Assembly (NCBI GenBank): GCA_017934745.1
Contig: JAGBIY010000017.1
Coordinates: 1 to 64,000, forward strand
Direction: 5' to 3'
Source of the DNA: Treponema sp.
GTDB lineage: Bacteria > Spirochaetota > Spirochaetia > Treponematales > Treponemataceae
Length of the DNA: 64,000 nucleotides
A program made the position numbers and the translations under genes. Of this stretch, positions 25,651 through 32,467 are shown one piece after another. Numbering within the stretch: position 1 is the stretch's first letter; each line of letters starts with the position of its first letter. Below the pieces are notes generated by a model. The model had not been told where the DNA came from. It did not search any database and saw nothing but the letters and a program-made list of their open reading frames with translations.

Positions 25651-27063
25651 ATGACATATTTTTTTGAAACATACGGTTGCGAAATGAACATCGCAGAAAG
25701 TGCCGCAGTGGAGCATCTTTTCATAAGTCGCGGTTGGAAGAAGGCTGAATTCGCCGAATGCGCCGACGTCGTCATCATCAACACATGCTCCGTGCGCGGC
25801 TCGGCCGAGGACAGAATCTTCGGCAGGCTCGGATATTTCACGGGCGTGAAGAACATCAGGTACAAGAAGCCCGAAGCGAAGACCAAAGTCGAATCGATGA
25901 AGAAAGCCGTGGAATTCACCGAGAAAAACGGAATCGTACCGTTCACTGTCATTTTGATGGGCTGCATGGCGGAGCGTCTTTTGGGCGAGGTGAAGGAAAA
26001 GTGGCCGGTCCTGGACTACGTTGTGGGAACCTTCGGAAAGTACAAATTCGGCGACATCATCACGGCGGTTGAGGAGAGGAGGGAGCCTTTCGAAATCGAA
26101 GAGGAGGAGACTTACTCGTTCGCCCCTGTGAGCTACGAGGAGGAAGCATTCTCCACGTTCGTCCCGATAATGCACGGCTGCAACAATTTCTGCACATACT
26201 GCATTGTCCCCCACGTCCGCGGCAGGGAAGTCTCCCGCCCGCTCGACCAGATTCTCTCGGAAGTGGACTTCTTGAGCGGCAGGGGCGTGAAGGAAATCAC
26301 CCTGCTCGGTCAGAACGTGAACGCCTACAGGTGCAAGGACAAGGACGAAAACGGAAACGAAATCGAACTGAATTTCCCAAAGCTCCTCAAAAGAATCAGC
26401 GGGCATCTGGACAGTACAAATTCTTCAATAAAATGGATTAGATTCGAGTCTTCAAATCCGAACGACTTCTCGGACGAGTTGATTGAGACCGTCGCCGCCG
26501 ACAAGCACGTCTGCCACGGCTTCCACATCGCCGCCCAGCACGGAAGCACCGAAATCCTCAAGCGCATGAACAGGAAGAACACTCGAGAGGAATTCGTCGA
26601 GCTGATGGCGAAACTCCGAAAAGCGATTCCCGACGTGCAGGTCATCACCGATTTGATGGTCGGCTTCCCCGGTGAGACCGAGGAGCAGTTCAACGAAATT
26701 CTTACGTTGATGGAAGAGGTGAAATTCGAGAGCGCGTTCATGTACTTCTACAACCCACGCGAGGGCACACCGGCCGCTTCCTTCCCGAACCAGATTCCGG
26801 TCGAGCTGAAAAAACAGAGACTGCAGAAAGTCATCGATTTGCAGCTCAAGCACACGCAGGAAGTCATGACCAAGCGGGTGGGGGCGACGCTCACAGTCCT
26901 CGCCGACATCGTGAGCAAGAACGACGACACCGAACTCCTCGGAAAGACCGAGCAGAATGAGCGCGTCGCCTTCAAAGCCGACAAGAAGCTCATCGGCTCC
27001 TTCGTGCGCGTCCATTTGGATTCACTGAACGGCAACACCTTCAAGGGAACGCTCGTAGACTGA
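25651..27063 (+). CDS. miaB: tRNA-2-methylthio-N6-dimethylallyladenosine synthase MiaB
   Basis: 470-residue radical-SAM methylthiotransferase acting on A37 of tRNA. N-terminal cluster Cys in FFETYGCEMN, INTCSVRG and LMGCMAE; radical-SAM motif CNNFCTYCIVP near residue 178; VRGREVSRP and LLGQNVNAY follow; the C-terminal TRAM domain ends with FVRVHLDSLNGNTFKGTLV. All six cluster cysteines are present and the length is normal. Downstream lies the accessory block beginning at 27081. Confidence 0.97.
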   Translation: MTYFFETYGCEMNIAESAAVEHLFISRGWKKAEFAECADVVIINTCSVRGSAEDRIFGRLGYFTGVKNIRYKKPEAKTKVESMKKAVEFTEKNGIVPFTVILMGCMAERLLGEVKEKWPVLDYVVGTFGKYKFGDIITAVEERREPFEIEEEETYSFAPVSYEEEAFSTFVPIMHGCNNFCTYCIVPHVRGREVSRPLDQILSEVDFLSGRGVKEITLLGQNVNAYRCKDKDENGNEIELNFPKLLKRISGHLDSTNSSIKWIRFESSNPNDFSDELIETVAADKHVCHGFHIAAQHGSTEILKRMNRKNTREEFVELMAKLRKAIPDVQVITDLMVGFPGETEEQFNEILTLMEEVKFESAFMYFYNPREGTPAASFPNQIPVELKKQRLQKVIDLQLKHTQEVMTKRVGATLTVLADIVSKNDDTELLGKTEQNERVAFKADKKLIGSFVRVHLDSLNGNTFKGTLVD

Positions 27064-27116
27064 TTCCATTTGTCGAGCAGGCGTATTCTTTTTGAAGCGG
27101 GGTGAAGTGCGTCTTT

Positions 27117-27842
27117 TTAGAACAATCCGCAGTTCGCCTCGTACTCTTCCTCAAGCGTGTGCGTCTTCCCGAAAATGTGCGTCGCAAAATAATGCGAGAC
27201 CGGGAAGTCCGAGCCGAAGAGGATTTTTGAATTGTCCGTGGCTTTTTCGCGGAGAAGCTTGAGGTCTTCTCTTTTGATGCAGGCGGTGTCCGAGAAGACG
27301 TTTTTGTATTTGTTCAGCATCTCCGCGGTTTCGCGCACCGGATTCGAGTGGGCGAGGATTACGCGCGCGCTCTTGTACTCCGCGAAGAACCGTTCAAAGC
27401 GTGTCGGAATGTCGCATTTCTGCGGCCCGCAGTGAATCAGAACCGACTTTTCGTTTTTGTCAGCCCATGAAAAAATCTCGTGCAGCGCCCTTTCGTGCTT
27501 TGGATTCTCTTCGTTCCAGTTTTGTCCCGCCGGATGCAGCTTTATTCCGCAGTAGTCGAACGCCCCCGCCGCGCTCTCCACGCTGATTCCCTGCTCGGCG
27601 TATTTTGGAATGAACCAGAGATACGGCCGCGCGGTCAGTACATCAGACTCGAAGTTCAAGGCGTACTCGATTTCCTCCTCCACCCTCAAAAGCTCCGCGT
27701 CGTCGCGGCAGCTTGACGTTGAGGAATAGCGGATTTCGGTGACGCCTGTTTTTGCAGAGAGCCTTTCGATAAGAGCGAACAGTTCAAGCGCGTCGTAGTA
27801 GATTTCGTTGAACTGCCCGATGTGGACGTGGTGGTCGGTCAT
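27117..27842 (-). CDS. Amidohydrolase / TatD-like metal-dependent hydrolase
   Basis: 241 residues. N-terminal TDHHVHIG gives the HxH metal site; GIKLHPAG near residue 100, VLIHCGPQ near 128, ARVILAHSNPVRE near 160 and ILFGSDFPVSHYF near 210 complete the set of His/Asp ligands of the amidohydrolase-2/TatD barrel. Substrate unknown. ATG 27842 starts directly at the metal motif as usual for the family; the upstream ATG at 27869 has no support. Oriented away from miaB. Confidence 0.85.
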   Translation of the reverse strand: MTDHHVHIGQFNEIYYDALELFALIERLSAKTGVTEIRYSSTSSCRDDAELLRVEEEIEYALNFESDVLTARPYLWFIPKYAEQGISVESAAGAFDYCGIKLHPAGQNWNEENPKHERALHEIFSWADKNEKSVLIHCGPQKCDIPTRFERFFAEYKSARVILAHSNPVRETAEMLNKYKNVFSDTACIKREDLKLLREKATDNSKILFGSDFPVSHYFATHIFGKTHTLEEEYEANCGLF

Positions 27843-27911
27843 GAGTTTAATAAAGAAAAAGCAGGACAAATCGTGGTGAAGTGCCCTGCTGTGTGGAACT
27901 AATAATAATTG

Positions 27912-28109
27912 TCAACAATTGACACTGATGACTTCTTCAAATCCGTTCCATGATTTTATCCAGATATGCCCTTGATTACTGCCGATAAAACCTTTTGCAG
28001 TTGCAAGTGCAGCCTGCTTGCTTGGTAGATTCGATGCAGAATCAGTCATAGAGCCTTTCTTTCTGACATCCCATTTTCCATCGGCTTTTTCAATGATGAT
28101 GTAATTCAT
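27912..28109 (-). CDS. Small DUF2188-like protein
   Basis: 65 residues: NYIIIEKADGKWDVRKKGS, then SKQAALATAKGFIGSNQGHIWIKSWNGFEE. The pattern of a short beta-strand pair, a helix with 'A..A.A' and a final strand resembles DUF2188. RBS AGAGGTG precedes ATG 28109. AT-richer than the core genes. Function unknown; it belongs to a run of small minus-strand accessory genes with the two zinc-ribbon genes. Confidence 0.7.
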   Translation of the reverse strand: MNYIIIEKADGKWDVRKKGSMTDSASNLPSKQAALATAKGFIGSNQGHIWIKSWNGFEEVISVNC

Positions 28110-28171
28110 AGTTCACCTCTTATTGTAAGAATCGTTCTAAATTTCGCCATAGGCGATACATACTTCTTTGT

Positions 28172-28519
28172 TTATATCAACTCCCAATAATGACCAGATT
28201 TTGATTTTGGGCATTTTATTTTTACAAAAACAGGTCCAGTCTCATCTCCTTTTGCATTCATGCCGCAATAGTAACATCTGAAGTGATAAGGCCAAATGAT
28301 ATCATCCTCGTCTAGAGGCTCATTTTTATTGTCATCTTCATTAGACGGATAATATGATTTCCCGTCTGTCCAACCACAGTTTTCGCATTTGTAGCGACCT
28401 GTATCATAATTGAAAATTACACTGTTCTCACCACATTTACCACAGTAACCGCCTGCCATAAACAAGCCTGTTCCAAGATTTAATGCATACGACGGCTTTA
28501 TATTTTTTAATGTTTTCAT
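28172..28519 (-). CDS. Small zinc-ribbon protein with KNIKPSYA leader motif
   Basis: 115 residues. Two zinc ribbons: CGKC with CENC (residues 26-50) and CYYC plus a C-terminal Cys (about 85-105), separated by an acidic linker (NEDDNKNEPLDEDD). The N-terminus MKTLKNIKPSYALNLG is also found, nearly unchanged, at the start of a 23-codon frame at 29185-29114. RBS GAGG precedes ATG 28519. No enzyme signature; zinc ribbons of this kind often bind nucleic acid or partner proteins. Confidence 0.75.
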   Translation of the reverse strand: MKTLKNIKPSYALNLGTGLFMAGGYCGKCGENSVIFNYDTGRYKCENCGWTDGKSYYPSNEDDNKNEPLDEDDIIWPYHFRCYYCGMNAKGDETGPVFVKIKCPKSKSGHYWELI

Positions 28520-28543
28520 GATAAAATCCTCTATTGTATTACT

Positions 28544-28750
28544 TTAAGCTTCAGTAAGACCGCAACTGGTGCAAGTTCCGTTATAGATTGTCCATGTTTT
28601 GCATTTTGGACACTTTTTTCCTTTACCGATTTTTTCACCATCCCAGTCTGGTTCTAGCGCTACCCAATCGCAGTTGCTACATAGCATGCCATGCCCCTCT
28701 TTATAAACCGTAAACTTCTTGCATTTCGGACATTGCAATCCTTTTGCCAT
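28544..28750 (-). CDS. Small double zinc-ribbon protein
   Basis: 68 residues with CPKC...CSNC (residues 7-30) and CPKC...CTSC (43-63), a tandem rubredoxin-like zinc ribbon. The start is ATG 28750 because AAGGAG lies 7 bases upstream; the open frame reaches 28873 but would overlap the divergent HTH gene. Separated by 24 bases from the next zinc-ribbon gene on the same strand, so co-transcribed. Function unknown. Confidence 0.75.
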   Translation of the reverse strand: MAKGLQCPKCKKFTVYKEGHGMLCSNCDWVALEPDWDGEKIGKGKKCPKCKTWTIYNGTCTSCGLTEA

Positions 28751-28822
28751 AAAACACTCCTTGTTTAATAGAATTTTCGAGAAGCGAGACATTTCTTCTC
28801 TTTTCTCGAATAAAGTGAGAGA

Positions 28823-29101
28823 ATGAGTTATTTGGATGATTTCAGAATGAATGTGAAATATTACCGGGAGCAAAGGCGCATATCACAACTTGATTTGGCA
28901 ATGCTCTGCGATTGCGGCAACGGTACGATTGGAGGAATTGAATCGGGAAAGGCAAAGCCGTCCTTTGACATGATGATAAAAATCGCGGAGGCGTTGAAAG
29001 TGAATCCCGCCGACCTTTTTATCCGTAATTCCTCAAGAAGCAAAGTAGAACTCAAAGATTCCCTGAAAACATATTTCGATACGATTTTGGCTCGTCTGTA
29101 A
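28823..29101 (+). CDS. XRE-family HTH regulator
   Basis: 92 residues. A Cro/CI-type helix-turn-helix covers residues 9-65 (YYREQRRISQLDLAMLC, GNGTIGGIESGKAKPSFDMMIKIAEAL, VNPADLF), followed by a short helix. Divergent from the zinc-ribbon gene at 28750, so it may control that cluster from the 70-base gap. RBS GTGAGAG is weak. Confidence 0.88.
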   Translation: MSYLDDFRMNVKYYREQRRISQLDLAMLCDCGNGTIGGIESGKAKPSFDMMIKIAEALKVNPADLFIRNSSRSKVELKDSLKTYFDTILARL

Positions 29102-29113
29102 AAACAACTTCAA

Positions 29114-29185
29114 TCAATCTCTTGATAACACTTCCTTTCCCATTTCCACGGCATAAGCAGGCTTGATGTTCTTCATTGATTTCAT
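29114..29185 (-). CDS. 23-residue peptide sharing the zinc-ribbon protein leader
   Basis: ATG 29185 to TGA 29114 encodes MKSMKNIKPAYAVEMGKE followed by VLSRD. Eleven of the first 16 positions match the N-terminus of the 115-residue zinc-ribbon protein (MKTLKNIKPSYALNLG). A strong RBS, AGGAGG, lies 7-8 bases upstream. Either a truncated paralogue or a real short peptide whose sequence is constrained. Too short to call by frame statistics alone. Confidence 0.5.
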   Translation of the reverse strand: MKSMKNIKPAYAVEMGKEVLSRD

Positions 29186-29209
29186 ATCGATTCCTCCTGA
29201 TAAGTTTTC

Positions 29210-29252
29210 ACTTGATTCGGTAGGTGAAGATTTCGTATCTACTGAATCAAGT
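29210..29252. promoter_or_regulatory. Inverted-repeat operator candidate
   Basis: ACTTGATTCGGTAG (29210-29223) and CTACTGAATCAAGT (29239-29252) are inverted copies with 13 of 14 matching positions and a 15-bp centre. It lies between the divergent short peptide (29185) and the HTH gene (29325), where an HTH regulator would bind to control both. Confidence 0.6.
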
Positions 29253-29324
29253 AGTTTAAATATATTACAACCTCTTTAGGAAGTCAAATTTTTTCCAAAC
29301 TTCGTTTTGTGGTAGTTTTAAAGA

Positions 29325-29669
29325 ATGAACTTCAGTACACGGCTAAAAGAAGAAATTGAATTCGCCAATTTGCGCTACAAAGAACTTGCCGAGAAATCAG
29401 GCGTTCCCGAACGGGCGTTGTATAATTATGTCGCGACAAAAAATCCTTGCATGCCGCCTGCTGATGTCGCCGTAAAAATCGCGGACGCTTTGGGCGTTTC
29501 TGTTGAATACCTGGTGACCGGAAAAATGCGAAACACCAAGGAAATGCAAACGGATTTTAGGAAATTCCGCAAATATTCCGAGCTTCTTGATAAAATCGAC
29601 CTGCTTACCGAACAGCAAATCAATTTAATTCGCCTTCTTGTTTCTGAAATTTCCATGTGGAAAAAATGA
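29325..29669 (+). CDS. XRE-family HTH regulator
   Basis: 114 residues. HTH over residues 4-65: LKEEIEFANLRYKELAEKSG, ERALYNYVATKNPCMPPADVAVKIADAL, VSVEYLVTGK, the last being the typical end of a phage-repressor-like HTH. The C-terminal 45 residues are helical (FRKFRKYSELLDKIDLLTEQQINLIRLLV), likely a dimerisation part. Probably acts on the inverted repeat at 29210-29252. Confidence 0.85.
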   Translation: MNFSTRLKEEIEFANLRYKELAEKSGVPERALYNYVATKNPCMPPADVAVKIADALGVSVEYLVTGKMRNTKEMQTDFRKFRKYSELLDKIDLLTEQQINLIRLLVSEISMWKK

Positions 29670-29697
29670 CGCAAATTTTTGTCCCAGCTGAGGCGTG

Positions 29698-29726
29698 TTC
29701 ACAATTGTCTGAAATCAACCGATAAT
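29698..29726 (+). promoter_or_regulatory. Promoter of type I toxin-like mRNA, copy 1
   Basis: TTCACA (29698-29703), 17-bp spacer, GATAAT (29721-29726). The predicted start at about 29733 coincides with the first base of the 5' stem-loop. The -10 box and following sequence are conserved in copy 2 (30329). Confidence 0.65.
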
Positions 29727-29854
29727 CTAACCAGTTTCCACAAGAAACTGCGCGACCATAGGGGCTCTCGCGGGTCCCGAAGGTGTTGGCGGTTGCTCTT
29801 CAATCTCTACCGAACGTTGCGAAACGTGCGGAATAAAGTTTTGGAGGGCGTGCA

Positions 29855-29923
29855 ATGACAGCGAAAATCATTTTGGTTTTGGCGATTGCCTGCTTTTTCT
29901 TGGCAGGCTATCCCGCTTGGTAA
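29855..29923 (+). CDS. 22-residue hydrophobic peptide, putative type I toxin (copy 1)
   Basis: Starts MTAK, then an uninterrupted hydrophobic stretch (IILVLAIACFFLAG) and ends YPAW. RBS GGAGGG lies 7-8 bases before ATG 29855. The size and single membrane-spanning helix fit membrane-active type I toxins; the end recalls the E. coli Ibs peptides only in general character. The homologous frame in copy 2 keeps the length, hydrophobicity and the GYPxW end despite nucleotide divergence. Toxicity is inferred, not shown. Confidence 0.68.
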   Translation: MTAKIILVLAIACFFLAGYPAW

Positions 29924-29954
29924 TTGCGCTCTCTCGCTGAAAAGTCCAGAGAGT

Positions 29955-30057
29955 AAAAAATAACCGCCTAAGTCTCTCAACTTGGCGGCTTTTACCAAAA
30001 AGTGAAGGCCAACCGTAACATTTGGAAATGTTGACGCATTTCCGTGGTTGCGCTTCT
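29955..30057 (-). ncRNA. Predicted antisense RNA antitoxin, copy 1
   Basis: On the minus strand TTGACA (30092-30087), 17-bp spacer, TAAAAT (30069-30064) form a near-consensus promoter. The transcript would start near 30057 and end at the stem GCCGCCAAGT/ACTTAGGCGG followed by TTATTTTTT (about 29955). It is about 100 nt long and fully complementary to the 3' part of the peptide mRNA, as in tail-to-tail type I systems. The same design, with -10 TATAAT, exists in copy 2. Confidence 0.65.
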
Positions 30058-30063
30058 TTTTTT

Positions 30064-30092
30064 ATTTTAGTCCGTCGCCTGCCCTTTGTCAA
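30064..30092 (-). promoter_or_regulatory. Antisense promoter, copy 1
   Basis: TTGACA - 17 bp - TAAAAT on the minus strand, inside the T-rich end of the toxin-mRNA terminator. It has no coding gene downstream other than the antisense of the peptide transcript. Confidence 0.72.
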
Positions 30093-30328
30093 ATTTCGCG
30101 CGCATGCGTTGAACGCCTGCGGTCTATCAGAACTGCAAATCGCACACATCCAGACAATCATCAACGACATTGTTAAAGTCAAGGCAGCAAACGCCTAATC
30201 ATAGAAAAATCCCACACATGCGCAGAATTGCACCGCAATTCTTGGCGACGGCTGCCGCCAATTAGCAACTCCTAGGACACACTCGGCTCTTGGCAGCGTT
30301 CTCCCTCAATCCCACATTCAAATCCGCC
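30093..30328. other. Spacer between the two toxin-like loci, possible gene remnant
   Basis: An open plus-strand stretch ending at TAA 30196-30198 encodes ALNACGLSELQIAHIQTIIN and DIVKVKAANA, helical and phage- or regulator-like, but it has no convincing start and follows a terminator, so it may be a gene fragment. A hairpin AGAATTGC-acc-GCAATTCT lies at 30224-30242. Nothing else recognised. Confidence 0.3.
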
Positions 30329-30468
30329 GATAATCTAACTAGTTTCCTCAAGAAACTGTGCGACCATAGGGACTCTCGCGAGTCCCGACAAGAATGGCGG
30401 TTGGTCTTTCTGGCTCCAGTGGCTTTGCCGTACGGTGAAGTCAAAAACTTTAGCTAGGGGGGACGTGC

Positions 30469-30540
30469 GTGACAAGAAAAGAAATCATCATGATTTTGGC
30501 GATAATCGCGCTTTTTTTGCTCGGTTATCCCACTTGGTAA
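30469..30540 (+). CDS. 23-residue hydrophobic peptide, putative type I toxin (copy 2)
   Basis: GTG start with the RBS GGGGGGAC just upstream. Begins MTRKE, continues IIMILAIIALFLLG and ends YPTW. Aligned with copy 1, the Lys near the start, the ILAI core and GYPxW end are conserved. An internal ATG (30490) would give a 16-residue form. Predicted to insert in the inner membrane. Confidence 0.66.
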   Translation: MTRKEIIMILAIIALFLLGYPTW

Positions 30541-30572
30541 ACGCGCCTCTTTTCGCAAACATAGCGTGAGAG

Positions 30573-30671
30573 CAAAAAAATAGCCGCCTAGTCTAGCACA
30601 CTAAGCGGCGGTGTCCATACGGACATTCAAACTTGTGATGAAGACCAACCGTATTCTTGGTTGCGCTTCTT
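30573..30671 (-). ncRNA. Predicted antisense RNA antitoxin, copy 2
   Basis: Minus-strand -10 TATAAT (30683-30678) occupies the same place relative to the terminator as TAAAAT in copy 1; a clear -35 is missing (TTGATG would give a 21-bp spacer). The transcript would run to the stem GCCGCTTAGT/ACTAGGCGGC followed by TATTTTTTT at about 30573. About 100 nt, complementary to the toxin-mRNA 3' region. Confidence 0.58.
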
Positions 30672-30996
30672 TTTTCTATTATATCGGCAATTCCCCGAAA
30701 AATCCATCAATTTGGCAATGCTTTTTCTATCTGGGACACCTGGGTCATCTTTAAACGCCTGCCGCCGCACTCTCGTGACGTTCTCCTTTGGTTGTTCCCA
30801 TGTTAAACTCTGCCGATTATACGGGGTGCAAAAAACGTTTTCAAGACTGTTTATCCTGCTCGACACGGCAGACTTTGTATATTTTGTTGGCGGGCGTATT
30901 CTTTTTGAAACGGGGATTGAAAAATCAAATTCCGTGAAATTCCAATTTTAATTCGTAAAACTTTCTTGTTTATAGCTTGTTTCTCGGTCAATATTC

Positions 30997-31002
30997 TATA
31001 AT
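30997..31002 (+). promoter_or_regulatory. -10 box upstream of the GH28 gene
   Basis: TATAAT in the 180-base stretch between the second 22-bp repeat and ATG 31079, leaving a leader of about 70 bases with GAGG before the ATG. The -35 is unclear. The stretch 30700-31078 holds no credible gene. Confidence 0.5.
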
Positions 31003-31078
31003 GAATGGCGGTGCGGAATTTTCGAATCTGCATCGGGAATCGGCATCGCCGCCCATTTTGGAAAATCAGAGGAAATAA

Positions 31079-32434
31079 ATGAAAGAAATCACACTCGAAG
31101 CGTTTGGTGGAAAAGCCGACGGAAAATTCAACAACACTGGAGCGTTCGCCCTTGCGTTCGCGGAATTGGCAAGAAACGGCGGTGGAAAGCTCACTCTCTC
31201 GAAAGGCGTGTGGTCCACAGGCCCAATCGACATCCCTTCGGACACTACATTGGAAATTTCGGAGGGCGCGGAAATCTCGTTCATATTCGACCCGAACCTT
31301 TATCCACCGGCTTTCACCCGCTGGGAAGGCGTTGAGTGCTACGCCATGCATCCGCTCGTGTTCTCTTCGCACACGAAGAACGTCAAAATCACTGGAAAGG
31401 GAACGATAAACGGAAACGGAGAGCCTTGGTGGAAGCTCAAGAAGGCCAAGAAGGACGCCGGCCAGACGGAACCGCAGGAGTCGTACGAGAAGGTCTTGGC
31501 GGCCATGAACCCTGGATATGAGAACCAGCCGGGCGGCGGTGGCGGAAGGGAAATCCAGTTCCTCCGTCCGAGCCTTTTGGAAGTCTCGTTCGCCGAGAAC
31601 GTCACAATCGAGGGCGTGACGATAAAGGATTCTCCGTTCTGGACAGTCCACCCGCTCTATGTGAAGAACCTCACGCTCAAAGACCTCCACATCGAGAATC
31701 CATACACGGCTCCGAACACCGACGGAATCGACGTGGACTCTTGCGAGAACGTCCTCATCGAGAACTGCTTCGTGTCTGTGGGCGACGACGGAATCTGCAT
31801 CAAGTCCGGCTCTGGCCCTGACGGAATCAGAATCAACAAGCCGACCGTGAACGTGGAGATAAAGGGCTGCACAGTGAGGAATGCGCACGGAGGAATCGTG
31901 CTCGGCTCCGAGACCGCCGCTGGAATGAGCGGAATCCACGCTTCCGACTGCGATGTTTCTGGAACCGACCGCGGAATCAGAATCAAGTCCAGAAGGGGAA
32001 GGGGCGGCGACATCAACGACATCGAGTTGAAGAACCTCGTGATGAACGACACTCTCTGCCCGATAGCGATGAACATGTACTACAAGTGCGGAATCACCGA
32101 CCAGAAGTCGCCTCTGTTCAGCCTGGAGAAGCAGCCCGTGACTTCCGAGACCCCGCGCATCCACAACGTGAAAATCATCGGCTGCAAGGGAACCGGCTGC
32201 AAGGCCTCTGCGGGATTCATCGTGGGACTTCCGGAGATGCCAATCGACAACCTCGAAATCCGCGACTGCTACTTCACGACTGACGAGACATCCGACCGCT
32301 CTCCAATGGAAAGCGACATGTTCTACGGACTCCCGGAAGTCACCGAAAAGTCGTTCAGGATTTTGAACGCGCCTGGACTCAAGCTTGAGAACGTGAAGAT
32401 TGAGGGGCCAAAAGAGACTTTCATCTATAAATAG
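31079..32434 (+). CDS. Glycoside hydrolase family 28 (polygalacturonase-like)
   Basis: 451-residue right-handed beta-helix enzyme. GH28 catalytic motifs: NTDGIDVDSC near residue 212, VGDDGICIKSG near 237, NAHGGIVLGSE near 268 and RGIRIKS near 298. Family members cut galacturonan by hydrolysis. Here residues 1-20 (MKEITLEAFGGKADG) go straight into the fold and no signal peptide is present, so it is probably cytoplasmic and acts on imported oligosaccharides, perhaps as an exo-enzyme. Followed by a sugar-binding lipoprotein gene 33 bases later. Confidence 0.92.
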   Translation: MKEITLEAFGGKADGKFNNTGAFALAFAELARNGGGKLTLSKGVWSTGPIDIPSDTTLEISEGAEISFIFDPNLYPPAFTRWEGVECYAMHPLVFSSHTKNVKITGKGTINGNGEPWWKLKKAKKDAGQTEPQESYEKVLAAMNPGYENQPGGGGGREIQFLRPSLLEVSFAENVTIEGVTIKDSPFWTVHPLYVKNLTLKDLHIENPYTAPNTDGIDVDSCENVLIENCFVSVGDDGICIKSGSGPDGIRINKPTVNVEIKGCTVRNAHGGIVLGSETAAGMSGIHASDCDVSGTDRGIRIKSRRGRGGDINDIELKNLVMNDTLCPIAMNMYYKCGITDQKSPLFSLEKQPVTSETPRIHNVKIIGCKGTGCKASAGFIVGLPEMPIDNLEIRDCYFTTDETSDRSPMESDMFYGLPEVTEKSFRILNAPGLKLENVKIEGPKETFIYK

Positions 32435-32467
32435 AAGGGAATCGGCTTTTTTTGTTTCGGAGAAGAT

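Larger units (their letters stand above)
29732..30063 (+). ncRNA. Structured toxin-type mRNA, copy 1 of tandem pair
   Basis: About 330 nt. 5' stem CAGTTTC/GAAACTG (29732-29750), second stem GGGGCTC/GGGTCCC (29761-29778), third hairpin ACGTT/AACGT (about 29814-29827) before the peptide RBS, peptide 29855-29923, hairpin CCGCC.AAGT/ACTTGGCGG (29964-29988), and a 3' terminator CAACC/GGTTG (30010-30050) with an inner hairpin AACATTT/AAATGTT, then seven T residues. CGGTTG (29790-29795) can also pair with CAACCG (30010-30015), a 5'-3' interaction typical of type I toxin mRNAs. Confidence 0.7.
30340..30676 (+). ncRNA. Structured toxin-type mRNA, copy 2 of tandem pair
   Basis: -10 GATAAT (30329-30334), 5' stem TAGTTTC/GAAACTG (30340-30358), second stem GGGACTC/GAGTCCC (30369-30386) perfect here where copy 1 has G-U pairs, peptide at 30469-30540, stem GCCGC/GCGGC (30583-30609), and 3' terminator CAACC/GGTTG (30646-30663) plus T-run. 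CGGTTGGTCTT (30398-30408) pairs perfectly with AAGACCAACCG (30641-30651) for the long-range 5'-3' interaction. The -35 box is poor. Confidence 0.7.
27081..30915. repeat. 22-bp direct repeats flanking a 3.8-kb accessory block
   Basis: The sequence GCGTATTCTTTTTGAA.CGGGG (one variable base) occurs at 27081-27102 and at 30894-30915, 21 of 22 bases identical. Between them lie an amidohydrolase gene, several AT-rich small genes and the tandem type I toxin-antitoxin-like loci. Suggests an integration target duplication or recombination site; no recombinase gene is present in the block. Confidence 0.55.

Noticed and set aside
30061..30198. Small gene between the two toxin-like loci
   Set aside because: No start codon with RBS, follows directly after a terminator, overlaps the antisense promoter; listed only as a possible remnant.
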